A DNA stretch of 64,000 nt from Sphingopyxis sp. (GCA_013823985.1 PNNB01000056.1:1-64000), one strand, 5' to 3'. Positions 28,742 through 38,044 are shown, counted from the first letter of the stretch. The notes: generated by a model from the sequence alone, not told the origin. Made by a program: numbers and translations.

Positions 28742-29341
28742 TTATGCAAGGCCCGCGCGCAGCTTTTTGACAAGTTCGCGGACATTCTGTCGCGTTTCGT
28801 CAAGTGAGTGTCCGGTTTCGATGACATGGTCCGCCCGAGCGCGCTTATCCGCATCGTTCATTTGAAGCGCAAAAATCTGGTCGAATTTCTCGGCGGTCAT
28901 CCCCGGCCGCGCCAGCACCCGTTCGCGCTGCACAGCATAAGGGGAAGATACCACGACAATGCTGTCGACCCCTTTATGGCCACCCTTTTCGAACAGGAGG
29001 GGGATGTCAAATAACACCATGTCCACTTCTGCATGGTCGCTTAGAAAAGCAATGCGCTGTTCAGCAACAGCAGGATGAATAATGGATTCCAGTTTCGCAA
29101 GTCTGTCCTTGTCCCCGAAAACCGCCGCTCCCAGCGCCTTGCGGTCCACGCCATCGACGCTCGTCGTTCCAGGAAAGGCTAACTCAATCGCCGGAACCAG
29201 CGCACCGCCGGCCTTCTGCAGATCATGCACCGCCGCATCCGCATCAAAAACTGGCACGCCTTCATCAGCAAACATCGCCGCCACGGTCGATTTACCCATC
29301 CCGATTGAACCCGTCAGCCCAATGATGTGCGGTCCGCTCAT
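28742..29341 (-). CDS. coaE: Dephospho-CoA kinase
   Basis: A 199-residue P-loop kinase that phosphorylates dephospho-CoA in the last step of coenzyme A synthesis. The P-loop [13 protein letters not shown] is at residues 8-20, followed by the acid DADAAVHDL and the IPLLFEKGG segment with the family's closing [14 protein letters not shown]. It begins by overlapping the aroE stop by four bases. Together with aroE, maf and ppsR it forms a run of overlapping genes. Confidence 0.96.
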   Translation of the reverse strand: MSGPHIIGLTGSIGMGKSTVAAMFADEGVPVFDADAAVHDLQKAGGALVPAIELAFPGTTSVDGVDRKALGAAVFGDKDRLAKLESIIHPAVAEQRIAFLSDHAEVDMVLFDIPLLFEKGGHKGVDSIVVVSSPYAVQRERVLARPGMTAEKFDQIFALQMNDADKRARADHVIETGHSLDETRQNVRELVKKLRAGLA

Positions 29342-30147
29342 TTCAGTAGCAGCGCCCGCAAGGTGTTTTCCTCATCATCAGGCGGGGCAATTCCGAAGAA
29401 GAGTTCAAAGGCAATCGCCGCCTGGCCGACAAGCATTTCCAGTCCATCGACCACCTCTAGCGCACGCGCGCGCGCCTGTTTAAGCAGTGGCGTTTCGATG
29501 GGGGCATAAACCAGATCATAGACAAGAGCATGGTCCGGCAGCGGGGCAAGGTCGATCTCTAGAGGTGCTTGCCCTTTCATACCCAACGGACTGGCATTCA
29601 CCAACAAGCCCGCCTCGGGCAGACGGGCGTCTAGCGGGAGCACCCGCCCCTTCAACCCGAAATGCGCGAGCAATCCCGCGGCTTTCAGGCTGTTGCGGGC
29701 AAGCAAAACAACATCGCCAATATCGGCCTGCGCCAGCGCGAACAACACCGCCCGCGCTGCCCCCCCTGCGCCTATGACTACGGCGGTTTCACCTGCCAAC
29801 GGCATATCGACAATCGGCCCATAAAAGCCACCCGCATCGGTATTGGTCCCGACCAGCGCGCCTCCATCGCCCCGAAAAACCGTGTTGATTGCACCGATTG
29901 AACCACGCACATCGCCGGGGTCCGTGACGTAGTCGAGCGCGGCAATCTTGTGTGGAATGGTTATATTGCTCCCACGCCAATCGGGATCCATCGCCCGCGC
30001 GCGAAAATAGCCTTCCAGATTTTCAGGCAAGATATCCTGCGCATGATATTCCCCCACCAGCCCCAGTTGGTCCAGCCAGAACCGATGGATTAGCGGGGAT
30101 TTGGAATGCGATATTGGATGTCCGATGACTTCAGCATATTTGGTCAT
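29338..30147 (-). CDS. aroE: Shikimate dehydrogenase (NADP+)
   Basis: A 269-residue AroE, which reduces 3-dehydroshikimate to shikimate on the way to aromatic amino acids. It has the N-terminal shikimate pocket [17 protein letters not shown] with Ser residues, the catalytic Lys in [10 protein letters not shown] (the usual Lys), the Rossmann turn [15 protein letters not shown] and the [15 protein letters not shown] closing motif. It overlaps both neighbours by four bases. Length is standard. Confidence 0.96.
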   Translation of the reverse strand: MTKYAEVIGHPISHSKSPLIHRFWLDQLGLVGEYHAQDILPENLEGYFRARAMDPDWRGSNITIPHKIAALDYVTDPGDVRGSIGAINTVFRGDGGALVGTNTDAGGFYGPIVDMPLAGETAVVIGAGGAARAVLFALAQADIGDVVLLARNSLKAAGLLAHFGLKGRVLPLDARLPEAGLLVNASPLGMKGQAPLEIDLAPLPDHALVYDLVYAPIETPLLKQARARALEVVDGLEMLVGQAAIAFELFFGIAPPDDEENTLRALLLK

Positions 30148-30740
30148 ATCGGCAAAAGACCCCGTATCCTCAAATAGTCAAGCACCGGCAGCAAGGGCAG
30201 GCCGATGATCGTAAACTGGCTACCGCTAATGCTTTTGAAAAGCTGCGCGCCCTCCGCCTCGATCCGGTAACAGCCGACACAATGGCGCATTTGTTCCCAA
30301 TAATCTGTTACATATTGCTCGATGAACGCTGCGCTTAACGGCCGCACCGCCATCTGCGCGCTATCCACAATCCGCCACACGGGCTCACCCGCTTCACAAA
30401 TGACCGCAGCGCTGGTCAGTCGGTGAGTCGAGTCCGACAACTGCGCCAGATGTGCACGGGCCTCAGCTGGACTTTCGGGCTTATCCAATATCTGCCCGTC
30501 AGCCGTCACCACAATCTGGTCACATCCCAGCACGAGCGTCGCTGGATATTTACGCGAAACCTTACGCGCCTTCGCTTCAGCAAGCGCATCAGCAATATCA
30601 CGCGGCTTGGCACCCCTTGCCACAAGCGATTCTTTGACGCTGGATTCATCCACCAATGCAGGCACCGCCTCCACCGGCACGCCCGCCGCACGAAGCATCG
30701 CGACTCGTCCTGCGCTTTGTGACGCTAGGATTAGAGTCAC
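30144..30740 (-). CDS. Maf family nucleotide pyrophosphatase
   Basis: A 198-residue Maf/HAM1-fold protein. It starts with the ILASQSAGRVAMLRAAG motif (the usual form being LASxSxxR) and shows the VLGCDQIV segment, KPESPAEARAHL and the Gly-rich end. The family hydrolyses modified or canonical nucleoside triphosphates (dTTP, UTP, m5UTP) in the cytoplasm. The YceF/Maf subgroup is not distinguishable by eye. It overlaps aroE and ppsR by four bases. Confidence 0.92.
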   Translation of the reverse strand: MTLILASQSAGRVAMLRAAGVPVEAVPALVDESSVKESLVARGAKPRDIADALAEAKARKVSRKYPATLVLGCDQIVVTADGQILDKPESPAEARAHLAQLSDSTHRLTSAAVICEAGEPVWRIVDSAQMAVRPLSAAFIEQYVTDYWEQMRHCVGCYRIEAEGAQLFKSISGSQFTIIGLPLLPVLDYLRIRGLLPI

Positions 30741-31567
30741 AGTGTTTCGGCCTGCTGCAATTCGCGTTCGTTGAACAAGTTGATAATCGCTGCCGCGGTC
30801 TCCTCAATCGAGCGCCGCGTAACATCAAGCACCGGCCAACCATTGTCGGCGAACATGCGGCGCGCATGCGCCACCTCCGCCTTTACCTTTTCCTCATCCA
30901 CATAGTCGGTGTCGGGCGATTGGTTCAGCGACAACAGGCGGTTGCGCCGCACCTGCACCAGCCGTTCGGCGCTAGTCACAAGCCCGATCACCATTGGATG
31001 CTTCAACGTGAACAGTATCGGTGGCGGGGGTGATTCCGGTACGATCGGAATATTTGCCGTTTTGTATCCGCGGTTGGCGAGATAGATGCTGGTCGGTGTT
31101 TTGGAAGTGCGTGAGACACCGGCCAGCACAATGTCGGCCTCTTCCCAATTTTGCGCGTTAATGCCGTCGTCATGCGCAATGGTAAACTGGATTGCATCCA
31201 CCCTCGCAAAATAGGCGGCATCCATGGCATGTTGACGTCCTGGACGCGCCTTGGCCTCCTGCCCGAGCATATTGGATAGCGCATCAGTGACCGCATCCAG
31301 CGCGGCCACCGCCGGCAAGCCCAGCGCGCGGCACCGGTTTTCAAGTTTGCGCCGTGTGTCTCGATTGACAAGTGTGAATAGCACCAGCCCCGGATTTGCC
31401 GCAACATCGACCATGATTCGTTCCAAATGACTTTCCGAACGCACCATTGGCCAGAAATGCTTCACCACATGTTCGACACCGTCAAACTGGGCTAACGCGG
31501 CCTTGGCAATGTTTTCCAACGTCTCGCCGGTCGAGTCCGACAGCAGGTGAAGGTGAAATCGGTCCAT
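30737..31567 (-). CDS. ppsR: Pyruvate, water dikinase/PPDK regulatory protein (DUF299)
   Basis: A 276-residue kinase/pyrophosphorylase of the DUF299 family, which inactivates PEP synthase or pyruvate phosphate dikinase by phosphorylating a threonine and reverses this with phosphate. Visible are the N-terminal HLLSDSTGETLENIAKAAL and the P-loop-like GVSRTSKTPTSIYLANRG. The ATG at 31567 gives the normal N-terminus; a longer frame would extend into the origin region. This gene is the left boundary of the predicted origin, as DUF299 is next to the Caulobacter origin. It opens the overlapping operon ppsR-maf-aroE-coaE. Confidence 0.92.
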   Translation of the reverse strand: MDRFHLHLLSDSTGETLENIAKAALAQFDGVEHVVKHFWPMVRSESHLERIMVDVAANPGLVLFTLVNRDTRRKLENRCRALGLPAVAALDAVTDALSNMLGQEAKARPGRQHAMDAAYFARVDAIQFTIAHDDGINAQNWEEADIVLAGVSRTSKTPTSIYLANRGYKTANIPIVPESPPPPILFTLKHPMVIGLVTSAERLVQVRRNRLLSLNQSPDTDYVDEEKVKAEVAHARRMFADNGWPVLDVTRRSIEETAAAIINLFNERELQQAETL

Positions 31568-31866
31568 GGGCACAGTCTTGTTGGCAGGCTGGGGATAAAT
31601 CAAGGGACAAAGTTTGTAGCGTTCTAACTTCCCCAATGTCCGGTTTTAAACCTTCGATTCGGGCACAGACTGTCCACAAGGAGATTCGGCCATACACAGG
31701 CTGTGAATAACGGGGATGAAAATTGCGAATCCGAGGGTCTGCTTCGCTTGCTTCTGGTCAAGTTGTTGGCAATATCCGCAAAAGCTTTTAAGACAATATC
31801 TATCAACAGCACATCATCTTTCATCATCCTTATATAAATATATAATTGATTGGATTCCTTACCCCG
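31568..31866. other. oriC: Predicted chromosomal replication origin (oriC)
   Basis: The 299 bases between ppsR and hemE have the setting of the Caulobacter and rickettsial origins (DUF299/ppsR | hemE). On the minus strand TTATTCACA (31702-31710) matches the DnaA box TTATNCACA fully. The minus-strand copy at 31590-31598 has one mismatch. Weaker sites occur at 31670-31678, 31690-31698, 31772-31780 and 31800-31808. A markedly A+T-rich stretch, 31831-31850, reads TATATAAATATATAATTGAT and would suit the unwinding element. Four GANTC sites (31656, 31683, 31727, 31853) would be targets of a CcrM-type methylase. Gene polarity flips here. No TTAA-N7-TTAA CtrA box was seen. Confidence 0.78.
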
Positions 31867-32898
31867 ATGACAGCGCCTAGTACCAAAAAACTGCTCAACG
31901 TCCTGCGAGGCAAACACGAAGTAATCCCGCCCATGTGGCTTATGCGCCAGGCGGGGCGCTATTTGCCCGAATATCGCGAATTGCGCGCAAAAAAGGGCGG
32001 TTTTCTGGAGCTGGCCTATGATAGCGATGCGGCAACCGAAATCACGATTCAGCCGATACGCCGTTTTGGCTTTGATGCGGCGATCCTGTTTTCCGACATT
32101 CTCGTTATCCCGCACGCAATGGGTCAGGATCTGTGGTTCGAAACGGGCGAAGGCCCACGTTTGGCCCCGCGGCTTGCGGAATCGGCATTGGAAGATTTTA
32201 CCCCTGCGCCAGAACGTCTGATACCGGTGCTGGAAACTGTGCGCAAAGTTTCGGCTGTCTTACCTCCCGAGACGACTTTTCTAGGCTTTGCGGGCAGTCC
32301 CTGGACCGTGGCGACCTATATGGTGCATGGACAAGGCAGCAAGGATCAATCCGAAGCACGCCGAATGGCTCATGCCGAGCCCGAACGCTTCGGCGCGTTG
32401 ATCGAAGCCATTATTTCTGCAACGGTCGATTATCTGGCGGGGCAGATTGAAGCGGGCGTTGATGCGGTGCAATTATTTGACAGCTGGGCGGGATCATTGT
32501 CGCCCGCACAATTTGAAAAATGGGTTATTGCCCCCAATGCTGAAATCGTTCGCCGGTTAAAGCTGCGTCATCCCGATGCGCCTATCATTGGCTTTCCAAA
32601 AGGGGCTGGCGGAAAACTTGCTGCTTATGCCGAGGGCACCGGTGTCGATGCGCTCGGTCTCGATGAAACGGTCGACCCGCATTGGGCAAACCGTGAACTG
32701 CCAAAGGGGCTACCCGTGCAGGGCAATCTGGATCCGCTGGCGCTGATTGCCGGTGAAACTGATTTGGCTCACGCGGTCGACACGATCCTGTCGGCTTTTG
32801 CAGACAGGCCCCATGTGTTCAATCTTGGCCATGGGATCCTGCCCGACACGCCCATTGAACATGTCGAAAAGCTGCTGACTCTTGTCCGCAAGGGATAA
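31867..32898 (+). CDS. hemE: Uroporphyrinogen decarboxylase
   Basis: A 343-residue enzyme that decarboxylates uroporphyrinogen III to coproporphyrinogen III in heme synthesis. It shows the signature PPMWLMRQAGRYLPEYRE near residue 20 and GFAGSPWTVATYMVHG near 140, plus the catalytic-site region YGFDAAILFSDILVIPHAMG (here FGFDAAIL). The ATG at 31867 is the first methionine with the family N-terminus; a TTG 21 bases earlier is in frame. It has no good ribosome site. It marks the right boundary of the predicted origin and heads hemE-hemJ, 18 bases apart. Confidence 0.96.
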   Translation: MTAPSTKKLLNVLRGKHEVIPPMWLMRQAGRYLPEYRELRAKKGGFLELAYDSDAATEITIQPIRRFGFDAAILFSDILVIPHAMGQDLWFETGEGPRLAPRLAESALEDFTPAPERLIPVLETVRKVSAVLPPETTFLGFAGSPWTVATYMVHGQGSKDQSEARRMAHAEPERFGALIEAIISATVDYLAGQIEAGVDAVQLFDSWAGSLSPAQFEKWVIAPNAEIVRRLKLRHPDAPIIGFPKGAGGKLAAYAEGTGVDALGLDETVDPHWANRELPKGLPVQGNLDPLALIAGETDLAHAVDTILSAFADRPHVFNLGHGILPDTPIEHVEKLLTLVRKG

Positions 32899-32916
32899 AT
32901 CGGGAAAGCCGCCGAC

Positions 32917-33360
32917 ATGACGGATACTACTGCAATGCTCTATTTCTGGCTTAAATCTGCCCACATCATCTTTGTCATATTCTGGATGGCGGGCCTCTTT
33001 ATGATCCCGCGCTTCTTCGTCTATCATCAGGAAAGCCCTGAGGGTTCGGAGGAAGAAGCCAAGTGGGTGGATCGCGAAGCAAAGCTGATCAAGATCATCC
33101 TAAACCCGTCTATCGTCGTGGTCTGGGTGATGGGGCTTCTTCTCGTCTGGCATATTGGCGCTTTGGCGGAAGGCTGGTTCCACGCCAAATTACTCTTCGT
33201 CTTTGGACTTTCGGCCTACCATGGATGGGTGGTGGGTTATGCCAAGAAATTGGCGCGCGGCGAACGCAAATTTACCGGCAAACAATTGCGCTTGTTCAAT
33301 GAGGTACCCGGGATCGCGACAGCAGTGATTGTGATTTTAGTGGTGGCAAAGCCTTTTTGA
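32917..33360 (+). CDS. hemJ: Protoporphyrinogen oxidase HemJ
   Basis: A 147-residue inner-membrane protein of the HemJ/UPF0093 family with four hydrophobic segments. It carries the conserved histidine in LKSAHIIFVIFWMAGLFMIPRFFVYH and the later HAKLLFVFGLSAYHGWV, with the arginine/lysine-rich KKLARGE. HemJ oxidises protoporphyrinogen IX to protoporphyrin IX by an unusual heme-dependent route and replaces HemG or HemY in alphaproteobacteria. It lies 18 bases after hemE, two steps of one pathway. Confidence 0.92.
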   Translation: MTDTTAMLYFWLKSAHIIFVIFWMAGLFMIPRFFVYHQESPEGSEEEAKWVDREAKLIKIILNPSIVVVWVMGLLLVWHIGALAEGWFHAKLLFVFGLSAYHGWVVGYAKKLARGERKFTGKQLRLFNEVPGIATAVIVILVVAKPF

Positions 33361-33579
33361 TTTTCCGGAGTGGAACGAGCCACTGCAAGCTGGTTGACCT
33401 TTTCGACTGTCTGCCCTATTCAGCGTCCAAGCCCGTCCTGGGTGTGAGGTGCGAATTCCTTAACAACCGCGCCACCCAAACTTCCTTTTTTGCCGGTTGT
33501 CTTTTTTGAAATCGGCTCGTCCACAGGGCCACAGGTCCATTTGCCTAACGGGCATTTACGCCCACCAACGGAATTATCT

Positions 33580-34836
33580 ATGCATTTGAAAGAGCTGAAA
33601 AGCAAAAACCCTGCTGACCTCGTGTCGATGGCTGAAGAGTTGGGCGTCGAGGGTGCTTCGACACTGCGCAAGCAGGACCTGATGTTCGCGATACTGAAAG
33701 AACTGGCGGAAGACGGAGAACAGATCATGGGGTTGGGCACTATCGAAGTGCTACCCGACAGTTTCGGTTTTCTTCGGTCACCCGAAGCAAATTATCTGGC
33801 CGGTCCGGATGATATTTATGTGTCCCCCAATATGGTCCGCCAATTTGGTCTGCGCACCGGCGACACCGTCGAAGGTGAAATCCGCGCACCTAAGGACGGG
33901 GAACGGTATTTTGCTCTGACGAAAGTCATGAAGATCAATTTTGACGATCCTGATGCCGTGCGGCACCGCGTCAACTTTGACAATCTGACACCCCTATATC
34001 CTGACGAAAAGCTGACCCTAGATTCGCTTGACCCGACGGTCAAAGACAAGTCGGCGCGCGTCATCGACATAGTCAGTCCGCAAGGCAAAGGACAGCGCGC
34101 CCTGATCGTGGCTCCGCCGCGCACCGGTAAAACGGTGCTGCTGCAGAATATCGCCCGCGCCATCACCGACAACCATCCAGAAGTGTTCCTGATTGTGTTG
34201 CTGATCGACGAACGACCCGAAGAAGTGACCGACATGCAGCGTTCAGTTAAGGGCGAGGTTGTATCCTCGACCTTTGACGAACCGGCAACACGCCACGTGC
34301 AAGTAGCTGAAATGGTTATAGAAAAGGCAAAGCGGCTGGTCGAGCATAAGCATGACGTCGTCATCCTGCTTGATTCCATCACCCGTCTTGGCCGCGCCTA
34401 TAACACGGTCGTCCCCAGCTCCGGTAAGGTGTTGACCGGCGGTGTTGATGCTAACGCGTTGCAGCGTCCTAAACGCTTCTTTGGTGCGGCGCGGAACATC
34501 GAAGAAGGTGGGTCGTTGTCCATCATCGCGACTGCGCTGATCGATACCGGCAGCCGTATGGACGAAGTTATTTTTGAAGAATTCAAAGGTACCGGCAACT
34601 CGGAAATCGTGCTCGATCGCAAGGTTTCCGACAAACGCATCTTCCCGTCGCTCGATGTCGGCAAGTCCGGCACGCGTAAGGAAGAATTGCTGGTCGAGGA
34701 AGGCAAGCTCAAGAAAATGTGGGTGCTGCGCCGTATCCTCATGCAGATGGGCACAGTTGATGCGATGGAGTTCCTACTCGACAAGATGAAGGATTCGAAA
34801 ACCAATGAAGACTTCTTTGACTCTATGAACCAGTAA
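33580..34836 (+). CDS. rho: Transcription termination factor Rho
   Basis: A 418-residue hexameric RNA helicase that ends transcription. The N-terminal Rho helix-loop ([20 protein letters not shown]) leads into the RNA-binding cold-shock domain with GFGFLR replaced by [21 protein letters not shown]. The motor domain has P-loop PPRTGKT (about residue 178), [12 protein letters not shown] (Walker B) and [13 protein letters not shown], plus the R-loop-like [11 protein letters not shown]. The ATG at 33580 gives the standard start. The upstream 219 bases after hemJ are a leader in which I see no firm structure. Confidence 0.97.
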   Translation: MHLKELKSKNPADLVSMAEELGVEGASTLRKQDLMFAILKELAEDGEQIMGLGTIEVLPDSFGFLRSPEANYLAGPDDIYVSPNMVRQFGLRTGDTVEGEIRAPKDGERYFALTKVMKINFDDPDAVRHRVNFDNLTPLYPDEKLTLDSLDPTVKDKSARVIDIVSPQGKGQRALIVAPPRTGKTVLLQNIARAITDNHPEVFLIVLLIDERPEEVTDMQRSVKGEVVSSTFDEPATRHVQVAEMVIEKAKRLVEHKHDVVILLDSITRLGRAYNTVVPSSGKVLTGGVDANALQRPKRFFGAARNIEEGGSLSIIATALIDTGSRMDEVIFEEFKGTGNSEIVLDRKVSDKRIFPSLDVGKSGTRKEELLVEEGKLKKMWVLRRILMQMGTVDAMEFLLDKMKDSKTNEDFFDSMNQ

Positions 34837-34854
34837 GACAGAAGGCTGGATAAC

Positions 34855-35583
34855 ATGTTTGAATTTCTGATTGCGACGGCCAGTGCTGCGACATCTTTGG
34901 GTGGTCCTTCCGATATCTGGGCGGCCATCGTCAAGGATTTCTCCAATATCGGCGAACCAGCCGCTTTTGCGGCCTTTATCCAGGTGCTTCTGATCGATTT
35001 GGTGCTTGCGGGCGACAATGCAATTGTTGTTGGCGCGCTGGCGGCTGGATTGCCTGCGGATCAACGCAAAAAGGTCATTTTGATTGGCGTACTTGCCGCC
35101 CTTGTCCTGCGAATCATCTTTGCACTGATGGTGACATGGCTTCTGGGTATCGTCGGCCTGGTTCTTGCGGGCGGTTTGCTTTTACTCTGGGTGGCATGGC
35201 GGATGTACCGGGATATCGCGGGACATGCCGGTGAATCTACGGGCTCGCCAGAGATTGCGGGCGACGAACATTCGGGTGTCAAATCCACAAAGACCTTTGC
35301 AGGCGCGGCCTGGGGTGTGGCTGTCGCCGATGTGTCGATGAGCCTCGACAACGTACTGGCGGTAGCCGGAGCGGCCCGGGAGCATCCGGGGATCCTTATT
35401 GTCGGGCTTATCTTTGCCGTTGCCCTGATGGGTGTCGCTGCAAATATCATCGCACAATATATCGAGCGGTATCGTTGGATCGCGTGGGTTGGTTTGGTCG
35501 TGATTGTCTATGTCGCGGGCAAAATGATCTGGGAGGGTTGGCACGAGGTGCAGCCCCATGTGCTGGCATTTGCCGGTATGTAA
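34855..35583 (+). CDS. TerC family membrane protein (YjbE type)
   Basis: A 242-residue membrane protein with six or seven hydrophobic segments and the two TerC-family aspartate motifs, LLIDLVLAGDNAIVVGALA (about residue 43) and DVSMSLDNVLAVAG (about residue 160). These acidic residues are thought to line an ion path; relatives export manganese or help metallate exported proteins. Although named for tellurite resistance, the function here is inferred only. It starts 18 bases after rho, with no room for a metal riboswitch, and ends in a strong terminator. Confidence 0.87.
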   Translation: MFEFLIATASAATSLGGPSDIWAAIVKDFSNIGEPAAFAAFIQVLLIDLVLAGDNAIVVGALAAGLPADQRKKVILIGVLAALVLRIIFALMVTWLLGIVGLVLAGGLLLLWVAWRMYRDIAGHAGESTGSPEIAGDEHSGVKSTKTFAGAAWGVAVADVSMSLDNVLAVAGAAREHPGILIVGLIFAVALMGVAANIIAQYIERYRWIAWVGLVVIVYVAGKMIWEGWHEVQPHVLAFAGM

Positions 35584-35586
35584 TTG

Positions 35587-35616
35587 AAAAAGGGCCCCGA
35601 TTTGGGGCCCTTTTTT
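35587..35616. terminator. Bidirectional Rho-independent terminator
   Basis: A 12-bp perfect stem (AAAAAGGGCCCC pairing with GGGGCCCTTTTT) with a five-base loop lies between the convergent terC and dienelactone hydrolase genes. A run of six T on one side and A on the other lets it work in both directions. It is the clearest terminator in the window. Confidence 0.93.
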
Positions 35617-35617
35617 G

Positions 35618-36328
35618 TTAGCCGAGATGTTCGGTGAAGAAAGCTGTTGTTCGTGCATCAGCCAGCGTCGCGCCTGCATCGTCACGCCGATCGCCCATTT
35701 CCGTGGCAAAGCCGTGGTCGAGACCGGGATAATCGTGCAATGTCACCTTGGGATGGCCATCCAGTCCGGAATGGATGGCCGCTTGCGCCTCCGGCCCGAC
35801 AAGATGGTCTGCCGTCGGAATGTGTAGCATCAAGGGGTTGGCAATGGCGTGCGCTTCGTTGAGCATCTGGTCGATCATCACGCCATAATAACCCACGCTT
35901 GCGCTGATATCGGTTCGCGCTGCGGCCATGTAGGCAAGGCGTCCGCCTAGGCAATAGCCCACACAACCCACTTTCTGAACCGGCGCCTGACCACCCACAC
36001 CGGAGCGCACCGCATGAATCACGGCTTCGATATCCTTCACGCCGTCATTGGGGTCATATTGCCCGAAATATCCAAATGCTTCCTGCAACTCAGCCTCGAC
36101 ATCCGGGTTGAGCTGCACACCCGGTGCGAACCGCCAGAACAGGTCGGGTGCTATGGCCAGATAGCCATCTGCGGCAAGCTTGTCGCATTTTTGCCGGATA
36201 CCGGGGTTTACGCCAAAAATTTCCGGAATTACGATTATCGCAGCTATCGTTTCACCCGTCGGAACCGCCAGATAGGCATCGAAGAGGGCATCCTCGTCCA
36301 ACGCGCTGATCTTCACACTTTCACCCAT
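35618..36328 (-). CDS. Dienelactone hydrolase family protein
   Basis: A 236-residue alpha/beta hydrolase of the dienelactone hydrolase family. The nucleophile is the cysteine of GYCLGG, the usual acid sits in a later Asp segment (HIPTADHLVGPE) and the histidine in LDHGFA, giving the Cys-Asp-His triad. It also has the conserved IVIPEIFGVNPGIR oxyanion region. Real substrates are often carboxylesters other than dienelactone. The ATG at 36328 has AAGGACA upstream, which decides this start. It is the only minus-strand gene between the origin and parB. Confidence 0.88.
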   Translation of the reverse strand: MGESVKISALDEDALFDAYLAVPTGETIAAIIVIPEIFGVNPGIRQKCDKLAADGYLAIAPDLFWRFAPGVQLNPDVEAELQEAFGYFGQYDPNDGVKDIEAVIHAVRSGVGGQAPVQKVGCVGYCLGGRLAYMAAARTDISASVGYYGVMIDQMLNEAHAIANPLMLHIPTADHLVGPEAQAAIHSGLDGHPKVTLHDYPGLDHGFATEMGDRRDDAGATLADARTTAFFTEHLG

Positions 36329-36416
36329 AAACTGTCCTTTGCTCGGCAATTGCTTGATTCGGCTTTGGCTCTATAGTGGCGGCTGTTCGAGGGAAAAGGA
36401 AGGAGGGCGAGGGCCC

Positions 36417-36677
36417 ATGAAGATGAATATAGAGATAGATTGCTCGCCAGAAGAAGCGCGCGCTCTGTTGGGCTTACCCGATGTGACTGAGGCCAATGAA
36501 GCCTATGTCCAGAATATCACCAAGTTGATGAAAGGCGCCGGCGGGATTGAGCAGTTGCAGGAACTGGGCAAGCAAATCGCGCCGATGGGACAGATGGGCC
36601 TTCAACTGTTTCAGCAACTGATCGAAACAGGGGCTAAAGCAGCCTTTTCCGGTGTTACACCGAAGGACAAGAAATAG
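36417..36677 (+). CDS. Small conserved protein, DUF6489-like
   Basis: An 86-residue protein beginning MKMNIEIDCSPEEARALLGLPDVTEANEA, which I associate with the alphaproteobacterial DUF6489 family; the assignment is from memory of the N-terminal pattern. The C-terminal half is helical and Gln/Met/Gly-rich, with a Lys-rich end. Function is unknown, and there is no signal or membrane span. An exact AAGGAGG ribosome site precedes the ATG by about ten bases, suggesting it is well translated. mnmE starts nine bases after its stop. Confidence 0.72.
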   Translation: MKMNIEIDCSPEEARALLGLPDVTEANEAYVQNITKLMKGAGGIEQLQELGKQIAPMGQMGLQLFQQLIETGAKAAFSGVTPKDKK

Positions 36678-36686
36678 TCCCGAAGA

Positions 36687-37979
36687 ATGCGCGCCACTGA
36701 CACGATTTTTGCGCTGTCGAGTGGCGCCCCGCCTGCGGCTATTGCGCTGATCCGGATCAGTGGACCTGATTCTGTTAACGCGGCTGAAGCTTTGGCAGGG
36801 TCGGTTCCGGAAGCACGGCGGGCTTCGCTGCGGACTTTGCGGGATGCGTCGGGTGAGGTGTTGGATCGGGCGCTGGTGCTGGTGTTTCCCGGGCCGAACA
36901 GCGCAACTGGCGAGGATCTGGTCGAGCTGCATCTGCATGGGGGCAGGGCCGTGGTGCGGGCTGTTTCGGCTGCGCTTGCCGCTATTCCGGGCCTGCGGCC
37001 TGCGGAGGCTGGTGAGTTTACGCGGCGGGCCTTTCTGAATGGCCGGATGGATTTGAATGAAGCCGAAGGGCTGGCCGACCTGTTGTCCGCCGAGACCGAA
37101 TGGCAACGCCGGGCTGCGGGAGCGATGATGGGCGGGGCATTTTCCCGCCGGATCGAACAATGGCGGCAAGAGGTTCTTGTCCTGTCGGCACTGACCGAAG
37201 CGGAACTTGATTTTTCCGATGAAGGTGATGTCGAAACGCAAAATAATCACGAAATATCAGAAGGTTGCAAGAGACTTCATGACGCCATCCGGACCTTGGT
37301 CGAGGCACCGGGGGTCGAAAAATTGCGCGATGGGTTGCGGGTGGTGCTGGGCGGCCCACCCAATAGTGGGAAGTCGACCCTGCTCAACGCGCTGGTCGAT
37401 CGTGACGCAGCGATTGTGTCCGACATTGCCGGCACCACGCGCGATGTGATCGAAGTACCGGTTTCGATCGGCGGTACTGCGTTCCTGTTTCTCGACACCG
37501 CAGGCCTGCGCGATACGACCGACGACCGGATCGAGGCCATCGGTATCGAACGGACCAGGGCCGCCATGGATAGCGCCGACATCCTGTTATGGTTGGGGGA
37601 AGAAGGCACCGGCCCCGACCATCCAAATTTGATAGAGGTTGCGGCCAAGGCAGACGATCCCGCACATCCGCGCAAAGGCCGTGGCGCCGTTAGCGTATCC
37701 GCGAAAACCGAAGAGGGGATGGCTCAACTGGTCACGACGCTAACGGAACGAGCCAAGAATCTTTTGCCTCCTCCAGATCAGTTTGCCATCAATTCCCGTC
37801 AACGCGACATACTGACACAATGTGCCGACGCACTTGCGCAAGCTGCGGAGGCAGACGATTGGCTGATCACCGCTGAGTGCCTTCGACAGGCACGGCTCGC
37901 CTTGGACGCTTTGACAGGGCGGGCGCACACAGAAGATCTTCTCGATACGCTCTTCGGACGTTTCTGCGTCGGAAAATAA
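36687..37979 (+). CDS. mnmE: tRNA modification GTPase MnmE
   Basis: A 430-residue GTPase that, with MnmG, makes the 5-carboxymethylaminomethyl group on wobble uridine 34. It begins with TIFALSSGAPPAAIALIRISGP and has the folate domain, then the G domain with P-loop GPPNSGKSTLLN (about residue 222), DIAGTTRD and DTAGLRDT switches. It ends in the required FCVGK motif (C-x-G-K). All parts are intact, though its length is a little below the E. coli protein's. It is followed 65 bases later by mnmG, with a parS site in the gap. Confidence 0.97.
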   Translation: MRATDTIFALSSGAPPAAIALIRISGPDSVNAAEALAGSVPEARRASLRTLRDASGEVLDRALVLVFPGPNSATGEDLVELHLHGGRAVVRAVSAALAAIPGLRPAEAGEFTRRAFLNGRMDLNEAEGLADLLSAETEWQRRAAGAMMGGAFSRRIEQWRQEVLVLSALTEAELDFSDEGDVETQNNHEISEGCKRLHDAIRTLVEAPGVEKLRDGLRVVLGGPPNSGKSTLLNALVDRDAAIVSDIAGTTRDVIEVPVSIGGTAFLFLDTAGLRDTTDDRIEAIGIERTRAAMDSADILLWLGEEGTGPDHPNLIEVAAKADDPAHPRKGRGAVSVSAKTEEGMAQLVTTLTERAKNLLPPPDQFAINSRQRDILTQCADALAQAAEADDWLITAECLRQARLALDALTGRAHTEDLLDTLFGRFCVGK

Positions 37980-37981
37980 TC

Positions 37982-37997
37982 TGTTTCACGTGAAACA
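37982..37997. promoter_or_regulatory. parS: parS centromere site 1 (mnmE-mnmG gap)
   Basis: The palindrome TGTTTCACGTGAAACA is a perfect match to the widely conserved chromosomal parS consensus bound by ParB. It lies in the intergenic space just after mnmE and about 48 bases before the mnmG ATG. It is about 6.3 kb from the predicted origin. Confidence 0.95.
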
Positions 37998-38044
37998 CCC
38001 CCAACCGCTTTGACCCAGCGGCCCCGCTGCGCTATGCGCGCGCC

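Noticed and set aside
31568..31866. CtrA-binding sites (TTAA-N7-TTAA) in the origin
   Set aside because: TTAA occurs near 31646 and 31788, but no pair with the seven-base spacing was found, so CtrA control is not claimed.
34837..34854. Manganese (yybP-ykoY) riboswitch upstream of the TerC-family gene
   Set aside because: Only 18 bases separate rho and the TerC gene, too few for the riboswitch.
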